Assembly (NCBI GenBank): GCA_034408745.1
Contig: JAWXCM010000426.1
Location: forward strand, 1 to 23,599
DNA: 23,599 nucleotides
DNA from: JAWXCM01 sp034408745
GTDB taxonomy: Bacteria; Acidobacteriota; Terriglobia; Bryobacterales; Bryobacteraceae
Direction of reading: 5' to 3'
A program made the position numbers and the translations under genes. Shown here one piece after another: positions 1 through 5,798 of this stretch. The stretch's first letter is position 1. Each line of letters starts with the position of its first letter. Under the pieces are notes generated by a model that searched no databases, was not told the DNA's origin, and saw only the letters and a list, made by a program, of their open reading frames with translations.

Positions 1-16
1 AAACCATTTTGCACCA

Positions 17-64
17 AGAATCAACAACTTACAGACTAGGCAATGTTCGTAAGTTGTTGATTCT
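17..64. repeat. Perfect 16-bp inverted repeat
   Basis: AGAATCAACAACTTAC (17-32) is exactly complementary to GTAAGTTGTTGATTCT (49-64), with a 16-nt spacer. It is A+T-rich compared with the high-GC sequence around it and lies just beyond the stop of the truncated helicase stub (stop at 79-81). No T-run follows either arm, so it is not a classical intrinsic terminator. A recombinase-binding or element-end role is possible but not shown. Confidence 0.7.
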
Positions 65-78
65 ACGTTCTGGAAAAT

Positions 79-249
79 CTATCTCCGACAGGCTCCTAGA
101 GAGACGAACGGTTCCCTGGCCAGAAACCCATCGCGCTCAATCTGGGTGCGAAAGTCTGCCGCCAGGCGCTGCTGGCGCGGAGCAAACGTCGTGGTCAGAA
201 GCTGCAGATAGTCGCGGCGAAGTTGTTCAGCAATACGTAATGGGTTCAT
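79..249 (-). pseudogene. N-terminal stub of a DEAD/DEAH-box helicase (truncated)
   Basis: This reads as a 56-residue product from ATG at 249 to TAG at 79-81. It begins MNPLRIAEQLRRDYLQLL and continues with TTTFAPRQQRLAADF and a F-L-A-R-E-P-F-V-S-L stretch. From family knowledge, this resembles the extreme N-terminus of large DEAD/DEAH helicases with DUF1998-like partners found in phage-defence islands (DISARM-type DrmA and relatives). Everything after the first ~50 residues, including all helicase motifs, is missing, so it cannot be an active helicase. It starts 19 nt downstream of the truncated PIN gene on the same strand, as an operon partner would. The family call rests on recalled N-terminal resemblance only. 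It could instead be an unrelated short frame. Confidence 0.45.
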
Positions 250-268
250 TCGACAAAGCCTGCGGGAT

Positions 269-532
269 TTAGCCGTTTACGCATTCAATCACCGACAGAG
301 CCGGGCGTTGCCGAAGAAAGACAACCGACTCCCGAACACCCGCTGCAGATACCTCATGCACCTGCAGGCCGAGCGCCAGAAGCTGGTTGCCCCACTCGCC
401 CTTCAGCTCTTTCTCGAACAACACGTCTGGGACCGCCAGCGTGAAAGGAAGTTGAAACACCGGCTCGACCAGACCCGCGCGATCCAGATCCACCAGAACC
501 GATGTGTCCGAGACCAGAACCGAATCAGGCAC
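269..532 (-). CDS. PIN-domain protein, C-terminally truncated
   Basis: 87 residues. The N-terminus has the PIN signature V-S-D-T-S-V-L-V-D-L (Asp9 is the first metal-binding acidic residue), followed by acidic residues at 40 and 42 (V-L-F-E-K-E-L). PIN domains are Mg-dependent ribonucleases of about 120-140 residues. This frame stops right after A-L-S-V-I-E-C, where the third acidic motif normally sits, so the C-terminal third is gone and nuclease activity is doubtful. It overlaps the 3' end of the XRE-ImmA gene by 8 nt (525-532), indicating translational coupling and suggesting an original regulator/toxin pair. The junction lies between the stop and the helicase stub, consistent with a deletion there. 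The PIN family call is good; functionality is unlikely. Confidence 0.7.
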   Translation of the reverse strand: MPDSVLVSDTSVLVDLDRAGLVEPVFQLPFTLAVPDVLFEKELKGEWGNQLLALGLQVHEVSAAGVRESVVFLRQRPALSVIECVNG

Positions 533-1598
533 CGACGTGCTCAGGCTCCTCCATGCGACGGCTCAGTTCCCGAACGGACAGTCCCAGCAATTCCGCTGCT
601 TTGGCTTCCGAGACCGCCTCCTCCGCAATAGCGCGGTAGCACAATCGTTCGAACCGCCGCGGCACTTCCTCCTTTAGGGGATGAGGTTCGTACTGCGGAG
701 CACTACGATACCCAAGTCGAGAGAACTGACGGAACAGCTGTTCGGACAGCGACCGGGGAAAGATGCCGAGATCCGCACAGCGATATGCAACGGCCTGAGC
801 ACTTGCACCGAACAGCCGTTTCAGTTCGAACAACTCCGCGAAGCTGACAGAGCTTCGGTGTTTACCGACCTTTTCCCAAAGCGCCTCCGCAGGCATCAGG
901 AACGCACCCGCGAAACGATGAGCCGCTTTCTCGCTGAACTTCTCGTCCCCTTCCACTTCCATCACCATGTGCCTGAGTTCGTGGGCGAGGCTGAATCGCT
1001 GGCGCTCGCCCTGCATGCCCTGTCGAATGACGATGAGGCGAACTGGCTCCTTGTCGCCCCGGAGGACATTCGCCGCCAGACCGTCGATGTTCTCCTCGGA
1101 CGGGGCGATCACCACCTTAATGCCGCGCTCCTCCAGCAGTTCCACCAGACTGGGTATCGGATCCAGTCCGAGCCGCCAATGTTGCCGGAGCCGCTGCGCC
1201 GCTGCTTCGGCGTCGGCGAGTTCGCGAACGGGATATGGCGCTTCCCGGGGCTTGTCCCAATGAGCGCTGGGCAGCCCCAGAATCTCCTCCACCGTCAGAT
1301 AGCGTTCGATCAGATGGAGCGCCCGTGCTTCCACCTGAGCCTGTTCTTTCTTGCTCGCAATCTGGCGCTTGCGGAACTCGATGCCCTCCAGCACCATTTC
1401 CTGCTCTCCGAGCAGGTAGTCCAGAGAGACGCCGAGCGCCACCCCGAGCGCGAGCAGCACCGCCGAGGACGGCATGTCCTCGTTGCGCTCGTACTTACCG
1501 ACCGCCTGGGCCGTCACTCGGTTTCCAATTCGTTCCTGCAGGTCGCGCAGGGACAGTCCGGCTGCAGACCGCGCAAGCCGTAACCGCTGGCCAATCAT
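525..1598 (-). CDS. XRE-family HTH regulator fused to ImmA/IrrE metallopeptidase
   Basis: 357 residues. Residues 1-65 form an XRE-type helix-turn-helix (LRLARSAAGLSLRDLQERIG, then V-G-K-Y-E-R-N). Residues ~130-260 are an ImmA/IrrE (COG2856) peptidase domain with the zinc motif H-E-L-R-H at 206-210. A C-terminal segment around 325-350 (A-A-E-L-L-G-L-S-V-R-E-L) looks like a small second HTH. In known relatives (ImmA/ImmR of ICEBs1, IrrE/DdrO), the peptidase cleaves a repressor; here both modules are on one chain. It overlaps the PIN gene downstream and is divergent from the DUF2188 gene. An AGAGGTG Shine-Dalgarno lies upstream of the ATG. The upstream palindrome at 1621-1659 suggests autorepression. 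The gene looks intact, although both flanks of the island are decayed. Confidence 0.9.
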   Translation of the reverse strand: MIGQRLRLARSAAGLSLRDLQERIGNRVTAQAVGKYERNEDMPSSAVLLALGVALGVSLDYLLGEQEMVLEGIEFRKRQIASKKEQAQVEARALHLIERYLTVEEILGLPSAHWDKPREAPYPVRELADAEAAAQRLRQHWRLGLDPIPSLVELLEERGIKVVIAPSEENIDGLAANVLRGDKEPVRLIVIRQGMQGERQRFSLAHELRHMVMEVEGDEKFSEKAAHRFAGAFLMPAEALWEKVGKHRSSVSFAELFELKRLFGASAQAVAYRCADLGIFPRSLSEQLFRQFSRLGYRSAPQYEPHPLKEEVPRRFERLCYRAIAEEAVSEAKAAELLGLSVRELSRRMEEPEHVGA

Positions 1599-1620
1599 GA
1601 TTCTTTCACCTCTTGTCTTC

Positions 1621-1659
1621 GGTTTACAATGCTACTATTATTGACGTGAGATGTAAACC
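1621..1659 (-). promoter_or_regulatory. Promoter and palindromic operator of the XRE-ImmA gene
   Basis: GGTTTACA (1621-1628) and TGTAAACC (1652-1659) form a perfect 8-bp inverted repeat, 23 nt apart. On the minus strand, TTTACA (1657-1652), a 17-nt spacer and TAGCAT (1634-1629) make a good sigma70-type promoter firing towards the regulator. One half-site therefore covers the -35 box and the other lies at about +1, an arrangement expected for self-repression. Binding by this regulator is inferred. Confidence 0.6.
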
Positions 1660-1673
1660 AGTAGTTTCCTAAT

Positions 1674-1680
1674 AAGGAGG
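1674..1680 (+). promoter_or_regulatory. Strong ribosome binding site of the DUF2188 gene
   Basis: AAGGAGG sits 4 nt before the ATG at 1685. It is a near-consensus Shine-Dalgarno, stronger than those of most genes in this window, and it fixes the start. Confidence 0.75.
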
Positions 1681-1684
1681 TACG

Positions 1685-1924
1685 ATGGCGAAGAATGACC
1701 GTTTCGTTGTGAAGCACCCGGAAGGGTGGGCTGTCCGAGGCACCGGCCAAAAGCCGAGTGGCGTGTTCGACACGCAGAAAGTCGCCGAGCAGCGCGCGAA
1801 GGAGATCGTCGGCCACTTTGGCGGCGGCGAAGTGCGTATTCAAGGCCGCGACGGACGCTGGCGCGATTCAGATACGGTCGCCCCTGGGCGGGACCCACAT
1901 CCACCCACCGATAAGCGCCACTGA
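1685..1924 (+). CDS. DUF2188 domain protein
   Basis: 79 residues. The pattern F-V-V-K-H-P-E-G-W-A-V, then V-F-D-T-Q-K-V-A-E-Q-R-A-K-E-I, then V-R-I-Q-G-R-D-G-R-W-R-D-S-D-T matches the DUF2188 family (small beta-rich domain; an H-P-x-G-W-A-V strand, a helix of A/E/K residues, and a final G-R-D-G-R strand). The function of DUF2188 is unknown. Members are frequent near mobile and defence genes. It is divergent from XRE-ImmA across an 86-nt intergenic region holding the palindromic operator, so the regulator may also control it. Its 3' end runs into the antisense methyltransferase remnant. It appears intact. Confidence 0.85.
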   Translation: MAKNDRFVVKHPEGWAVRGTGQKPSGVFDTQKVAEQRAKEIVGHFGGGEVRIQGRDGRWRDSDTVAPGRDPHPPTDKRH

Positions 1925-1989
1925 TTTTCGGCGTCTCGGCCGGCGTGCGTCAGTACGTTGCGCTTGCTGGTTCCTGCTGGAGGGGCTGA

Positions 1990-2676
1990 TAAGGGCCGTT
2001 GGGAATCCCAACGTTTCTTCTGGCTCGGAACGTAGGCGACGGCGCCAGCTCGCCGATATGCTTCCACCCGTGCCACGAGCGACCGGATCGGCCCCATGTG
2101 GAATGGGCATGCGTCAGAGTCCATGTCGATGTTCATCTCATCGCGATACCACTCTGCGAGGTCTGCGGGCGGCTCGGGCGCTCTTTGCTCGGAAATAGGC
2201 GAGTAACGCTGTGTCGCGCGTTACGTACGACCGGGGCTCCGGCTTCGCTTTCCCCTTCTTGTCCCACCTCACGTACGCGTCTCCTTCGAGAGGCGGCTGG
2301 TCGCGGTCGAGCAGCGGGAAGGTGGTGAGGATAGGCCTGTGACGATGGCGTCGATCTCCGCCCGCAGTTCGGCACGCTCGCGAGGGTCAAGTGCTGGGGG
2401 GCCGAGCTGAATTTCCGGCGTTATGGACACCAAACGACCCGTGAGTTCAGCCAGCCGTCCAAACTTGATCGATGTGGTCAGCGGGCGCACCAGCGGCGTT
2501 GATTCCACGTAAAAGTAGTTCAGGTTAGTCGAGATCTTCTGCCGCATTAAGAAGTCGAACACCAAGGAGCATGAAGCGCCCAGCCAAGCCAAGTGTGCTT
2601 CGATTGTTGACGCACTTGACGAACTGATAGACACAGCAGCCATTGAGTTGCCCGTAGGACAGCTGCCTGGCACCAA
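1990..2676 (-). pseudogene. C-terminal remnant of an N6-adenine / type IIG-like DNA methyltransferase, multiply frameshifted
   Basis: Three minus-strand frames must be joined. Segment 1 (about 2676-2340) has S-L-V-F-D-F-L-M-R-Q-K and L-N-Y-F-Y-V, then R-A-E-L-R-A-E-I-D-A-I-V. Segment 2 (about 2334-2165) has L-T-T-F-P-L-L-D-R-D-Q-P-P and R-D-T-A-L-L-A-Y-F-R-A-K. Segment 3 (about 2180-1990) has A-D-L-A-E-W-Y-R-D-E-M, the C-P-F-H-M-G-P-I-R patch and G-A-V-A-Y-V-P-S. From family knowledge, S-x-V-x-D-F-x-x-R-Q-K followed by L-N-Y-F, and an 'ELRAxIDA' helix, are hallmarks of the C-terminal target-recognition part of Eco57I-like/BREX/DISARM methyltransferases. The N-terminal catalytic part is missing; the remnant meets the ADOP gene at about 2680. 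It is non-functional as read. Which system it came from cannot be decided here. Confidence 0.6.
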
Positions 2677-3455
2677 GCTGGGCCGCCGCGACCGAGATGT
2701 GGGTGCCTCTCGACCTGACTACGATGCCGGCGTCGCGTCAGGCGAGAATGCTGCGCGTCTTTGGACGGCTGGCGCCGGGCACGGAGATGAAGAAGGCACA
2801 GTCGGAGATGGATGCCATCACGGCTCGGCTGTCGGCGGCGTATCCCGACAGCAACGCGGGGCTCAACGTGACGGTGCAGACGCTGGAGGAGAAGGCCGCA
2901 GGCTCGGCAAAGACGCCGCTGTTGCTGTTGATCGGCTGCGGCAATGTCGCGAGCCTGATGCTGGCCCGTGCGCTGGAGCGGCGACGCGAGATCGGTGTCC
3001 GCATGGCAATTGGCGCGTCGACGTGGCGCATTGTGCGGCAACTGCTGGGTGAGAGCCTGACGCTGAGCGCGGCTGGCGGAGTGCTCGGCGGGCTGATGGC
3101 GGCGGGCGGAATCGAGCTGCTGAAGTCGACACTCGCCGGTGCAAACACCGGCTCGGCGCGGCTGGCCACGGTGCAGGTGGACTGGATCGTGCTGGCGTTC
3201 GCCGCCGCGGTGTCTGTTGTCACGGGATTGATCTTCGGCATGGCGCCGGCGTGGAAGGCGTCTCGCGTCGACGTGAACAGCAGTCTGCGCGACGGCTCGC
3301 GCGGCACGTCGGAAGGAGCAGGCGGGGTGCGGCTTCGAGGCGCGCTGGTGGTGGCTGAGACGGCGCTCTGTCTGGTGCTGCTGGCGGGCGCGGGAGTTCT
3401 GATGCGCAGCTATTCGCAGATGCGGGCCATCGATCACGGGTTCGATTCTCGTTAG
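2658..3455 (+). pseudogene. ADOP-type FtsX/MacB permease, 5' fragment (truncated and interrupted)
   Basis: This frame opens after a stop at 2655-2657 and is recognisable from about 2690 (T-E-M-W-V-P-L-D-L). It contains the end of a MacB periplasmic core (V-F-G-R-L-A-P-G-T, A-Q-S-E-M-D-A-I), then an FtsX module with hydrophobic segments (TPLLLLIGCGNVASLMLARA; W-I-V-L-A-F-A-A-A-V-S-V-V) and the R-R-R-E-I-G-V-R-M-A-I-G-A loop typical of ADOPs. It ends D-H-G-F-D-S-R then TAG. That stop is supplied by inserted sequence. The protein resumes in frame at 7294 with N-L-L-T-M-T. ADOPs are about 800 residues with two MacB/FtsX halves. The N-terminal ~300 residues are also missing, lost at the methyltransferase junction. 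No start codon with a convincing ribosome site is visible, so the fragment is probably silent. Confidence 0.85.
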
Positions 3456-3463
3456 CGCTACCA
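3437..3463 (+). repeat. Left attachment site (att1): 16-bp core joined to a tRNA 3' end
   Basis: The core CGGGTTCGATTCTCGT (3437-3452) is ADOP coding sequence (codons G-F-D-S-R). It is followed at 3453 by TAGCGCTACCA, which with the core reads as a tRNA T-loop (TTCGATT), 3' T-stem, acceptor strand, discriminator A and CCA. This is the left junction of the insertion. The identical core at 7278-7293 marks the right junction. Confidence 0.85.
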
Positions 3464-3694
3464 AATACTTGCTTCAACCCCTTGTAGACATTATTTCTAC
3501 GTACCAGCACACGCACATCACGAGCGGGCTGAGAGCCCGATAAGTACTGGTATTGGCTCACCTTACGGACTGTTTAATTTAAGGATCGCTCGATTCATCA
3601 TACGAGCACGTTTGCTTGGCAATGCTACGGGCGGCGGCGCTCGCGCTGCGAGTTCGGTCATCCTGCGCCAAGGCTGGTGGTAGGGTGAATGGAA
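3456..3694. other. Non-coding left end of island A
   Basis: No convincing gene. It contains two small hairpins, GTAGA/TCTAC (3484-3488 with 3496-3500) and CGGGCT-GAG-AGCCCG (3525-3539). They lie where integrase-binding or terminator structures are often found beside an att site. The minus-strand frame across the att core reads N-E-N-R-T-R, a known artefact of reading tRNA 3' ends backwards. Confidence 0.4.
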
Positions 3695-4639
3695 ATGCCA
3701 GAGGTTGTAGTTGCAACACCACTCAACTATTCGAATGTCACTCGCCCGTACTCTTTCGCGGATGGCATCTCGATTCGCGAACTGTCGCCGATTCTCTCTG
3801 GGCCGTGTCCATTGTGAGAGGGTTCATCTCAGAACGGGGACGGGAGGAGATCGCGAGCAGCAAATACTGGCTATGTGCCAGCCAGGAGTACAAGAACATC
3901 TACGGCGATATTGGCGACGAGCTCTACACCCATGCCCGGAATGCCGCGTGGGCGCTCCAGATCATTTGCCCGACGGGTGCCAGACACGTCTTCCTTAAAT
4001 TCCAGAAGACGAACACAGACTACGACAACATCGGAAGCACTCACCCGAAGCAGCTGTGCAGTACTCTTCTCGGACGCATCACGGCATTGGAACATCACGG
4101 CCTCGAGCGACACTTCGATACGGTTTACGGGGGAATACGGCGAGCCTTTGCTGAAGAAGTGGTGCGGCTCCAAAATCCCATCCAGTTGCTCGAACATGGC
4201 ATGCAGATCGGCAACGTGAACCTCGGTGCGCTCATGTTCGTGATGGGCCTCGATATGCCTCTTTATGGCCGGAAATATCGACGGGTTCATGAAGCGGGTC
4301 GGTGGATTCCTTGGATTGGACACACTCGTATTCCCGCCCGACTCCTTGATGAACCGGGAGCCAAACACGCTTGTTCGCGACGTCTTGAACGACCTGTACG
4401 ATTTCCGCAACATCGTCGCTCATGGCCAGGAGATCCCGGCAGAGCCTTATCGAACGAAGAAGGATCTGATCAGCACCGAGGGGAAGCGGGTCAACTGCGA
4501 GGACTACTACGGTGCCGTGTTGATGCTGGAATCCAGCCTATTTATCTTAACGACCGCACTTCGGCGAATTTTCACGGAGAATCTCTTCGACGATGTGGCT
4601 GACGCCGAAAAATGGTGGAACAAGATGGCGTGTCAGTGA
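3695..4639 (+). pseudogene. HEPN-like (Abi/Apea-like) protein gene with two frameshifts
   Basis: Reconstructed as a ~313-residue protein. It starts at ATG 3695 (M-P-E-V-V-V-A-T-P-L-N-Y) and hits a stop at 3815-3817. Removing one CT from the CTCTCT run near 3803 joins it to W-A-V-S-I-V-R-G-F-I-S-E-R. A second shift at ~4258 (one extra C) restores L-F-M-A-G-N-I-D-G-F-M-K and runs to TGA at 4639. The net change is +3 nt, so both ends are in one frame. Near the C-terminus D-F-R-N-I-V-A-H-G (Arg at 4406-4408, His at 4421-4423) is an R-x4-H motif, the catalytic signature of HEPN ribonucleases, close to the R-N-K-I-A-H-G form of Apea/Abi-like proteins. Function: possible abortive-infection RNase. 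The family call is inferred from the motif. Sequencing error could mimic the frameshifts. Confidence 0.6.
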
Positions 4640-4649
4640 GCACCGCTAC

Positions 4650-4890
4650 AAAGATGCGGGCGGGCCAGAAGCCGTTAAGCAGCGTGGGCGCCAGATCGAT
4701 TCGATGCTCTTTCCCGGTATGACCTACCTGGACTGCGTGAGCGACCGTGTAATGCTGGCCTGCCCATTCACGATGCCCGCCCACCGCAGCGCCAGGACCT
4801 CTCCGCGGCGCGCGGCGAGGCCGCTCGCCATCCTCACAAACATCGGTAGGCATAAGAAGCCCGTGGCGACCTCGGCTAGTAAGCGCGCTT
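4650..4890 (-). pseudogene. Tyrosine recombinase (integrase) remnant
   Basis: Minus-strand frames read L-L-A-E-V-A-T-G-F-L then MASGLAARRGEVLALRW, A-S-I-T-R-S-L-T-Q-S-R, stop (4724-4726). A second frame continues H-T-G-K-E-H-R-I-D-L-A-P-T-L-L. From family knowledge, the G-x-R-R-G-E-(I/V)-L-A-L-R-W segment carries the first catalytic Arg of phage-type integrases. It is followed by a strand ending R-S-L-E-Q-T and then 'K-T-xx-S-R-R-x-I-x-L-P'. Both the DNA-binding N-terminus and the C-terminal H-x-x-R...Tyr part are missing. The 5' side overlaps the 3' end of vapC, so a deletion probably fused them. It is probably the relic of the island's own integrase. Confidence 0.65.
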
Positions 4891-4902
4891 TGGATACGAG
4901 TC

Positions 4903-5289
4903 TCACACGCGCTGATAAGGTTCTCGCAACTCTAAACCGGTGAAGATCTGAAAATGTTTGCGATTGAAAGTACAGAGCGTCGCGTCACGGGCAAGCGCCA
5001 TCGCTGCGATCACGCAATCGGGGATTCCGACTCCGGTTGCCAGGCGATGCGCCGCCAACAACTCGTAAGCGCGCGCGAACTCGGAGGACTCAGGCCAAAG
5101 AAGGGAAAATGCCGTCAGGAATTTCTGAACACGCTGCTGCTCCGATTGGTTGCGACAACCAACCAGCAATTCCATCGCGACGATGCCGGGTATGCCGAAG
5201 GGCTCTACAGCCGAGTTCTCCAACCACGTTCTTGCGGCGGGCACACCTCGAAGACAATCGATCAGGATGTCGGTATCGAGCAGCAGCAT
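4903..5289 (-). CDS. vapC: VapC-type PIN-domain toxin
   Basis: 128 residues, full length for VapC. The PIN acidic residues are all in place: Asp5 and Asp7 in L-L-L-D-T-D-I-L-I-D, Glu40 in A-M-E-L-L-V-G, and Asp91 in G-I-P-D-C-V-I-A-A-M-A. Asn109 lies in the C-T-F-N-R-K-H-F motif. VapC toxins are Mg-dependent endoribonucleases, often cutting tRNA or rRNA, and are neutralised by the cognate VapB. The start codon directly abuts the stop codon of the antitoxin gene (TAG then ATG), as in an operon with coupled translation. It is the only cargo toxin in the island that looks fully intact. The 3' end reaches into the integrase remnant. Confidence 0.9.
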   Translation of the reverse strand: MLLLDTDILIDCLRGVPAARTWLENSAVEPFGIPGIVAMELLVGCRNQSEQQRVQKFLTAFSLLWPESSEFARAYELLAAHRLATGVGIPDCVIAAMALARDATLCTFNRKHFQIFTGLELREPYQRV

Positions 5290-5544
5290 CTAGGCGGAAC
5301 GCTTCCATCCCTCAGTGCGCACATACCGCGCGAACTGGGCGCTATCTCCGATGTCGGAGCGGTCAGCCCACATTCCGAAGAATTCGGATCTTGCGAAATC
5401 GCCGAGCGTCCCAGTCCCGGCAGGCGCTGGAGAAGAGACGACCAGAACCATCTCGGCGGGACCGATCGGAATATCAGCCGGCAGCGTGATATGAAGTTCA
5501 CGGCTCGCTGGGATTTCTGCGGTGAGATTGATAGTCCGGACCAT
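5290..5544 (-). CDS. vapB: VapB-like antitoxin
   Basis: 84 residues, starting M-V-R-T-I-N-L-T-A-E-I-P-A-S-R-E-L-H-I, which resembles the N-terminal DNA-binding strand pattern of VapB/AbrB-like antitoxins. The acidic and aromatic C-terminal tail (F-F-G-M-W-A-D-R-S-D-I-G-D-S, Y-V-R-T-E-G-W) fits the disordered segment that wraps a VapC active site. The family call comes mostly from position: immediately upstream of vapC, ending one base before its ATG. A GGGAGG ribosome site precedes the start and a TATAAT box lies at 5577-5572. Product and pairing are well supported; the exact antitoxin subfamily is not. Confidence 0.8.
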   Translation of the reverse strand: MVRTINLTAEIPASRELHITLPADIPIGPAEMVLVVSSPAPAGTGTLGDFARSEFFGMWADRSDIGDSAQFARYVRTEGWKRSA

Positions 5545-5571
5545 TGCCTCCCTTTCTGTCCCGCTCTTGCC

Positions 5572-5577
5572 ATTATA
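5572..5577 (-). promoter_or_regulatory. Consensus -10 box of the vapBC operon
   Basis: On the minus strand this reads TATAAT, 28 nt before the vapB start codon. No convincing -35 box is found at 16-18 nt, as is common for promoters regulated by their own antitoxin complex. Confidence 0.55.
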
Positions 5578-5636
5578 ACCTTATTCAAAAAGGCCTATTT
5601 TCGCTCATGGCGTGAACGGAGCCGCGCACCGCAAAT

Positions 5637-5774
5637 GCGCTGTGACCGCGCTGTGACGTCGGCGGTTCGTAGCGGCGCTCCGGAGCATCCAGGAATACCA
5701 ACCGTACTGAAACCACAACCACTTAGACCCAACCGGCTTGGGCTGAACTGCCAGCCCTCGGGTTCGATTCCCGT
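5637..5774 (+). repeat. Right-arm direct repeat, copy 1 (end of island A)
   Basis: This 138-bp segment is repeated at 7156-7293 with about 87% identity by eye and matching length (two compensating 1-nt indels). It opens with two tandem copies of GCGCTGTGA (5637-5645, 5648-5656), contains a GGGCTG/CAGCCC hairpin, and ends in the att core. The tandem motif near the core resembles arm-type integrase-binding sites; this role is inferred. Confidence 0.85.
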
Positions 5775-5785
5775 TAGCGCTACCA
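5759..5785 (+). repeat. Internal attachment site (att2): tRNA 3'-end remnant
   Basis: CGGGTTCGATTCCCGT (5759-5774) followed by TAGCGCTACCA reads as the T-arm, acceptor 3' strand, discriminator and CCA of a tRNA. Unlike the two outer cores it has C, not T, at the twelfth position, which restores the T-stem pairing of a genuine tRNA. No tRNA 5' half lies upstream, so it is a remnant, not a gene. The acceptor strand TAGCGCT would pair with GGCGCTA or AGCGCTA; a tRNA-Leu is possible but unproven. Confidence 0.8.
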
Positions 5786-5798
5786 ATTTCCAGTCATA

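Larger units (their letters stand above)
3453..5774 (+). mobile_element. Mini-island A inserted in the ADOP gene
   Basis: A 2,322-bp segment bounded by att cores at 3437-3452 and 5759-5774. It begins with a tRNA 3' end (TAGCGCTACCA) and ends with the ~138-bp right arm shared with island B. Cargo in order: a HEPN-like gene (frameshifted), a decayed tyrosine-integrase fragment, and vapC/vapB on the minus strand. No complete integrase remains, so it is presumably immobile on its own. The organisation (integrase plus toxin/defence cargo, tRNA T-arm core) fits a site-specifically integrated genomic island. Confidence 0.75.

Noticed and set aside
681..1583. Long plus-strand frame opposite the XRE-ImmA gene
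   Set aside because: No recognisable domain and composition of an antisense shadow. The minus-strand frame has an HTH and H-E-x-x-H motif.
2547..3464. Arg/His/Gln-rich minus-strand frame opposite the ADOP 5' fragment
   Set aside because: Low-complexity shadow of a GC-rich gene on the other strand. The plus frame has clear ADOP motifs.
5759..5785. A complete tRNA gene at the att core
   Set aside because: Only the T-arm, acceptor 3' strand and CCA are present. No D-arm, anticodon arm or 5' acceptor strand is found upstream, so it is a remnant.
5595..5786. Minus-strand frame starting M-V-A-L-T-G-I-E-P
   Set aside because: This is the known artefact of translating a tRNA 3' end backwards (GGTTCGATTCC gives G-I-E-P). 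It is the att core and right arm, not a gene.
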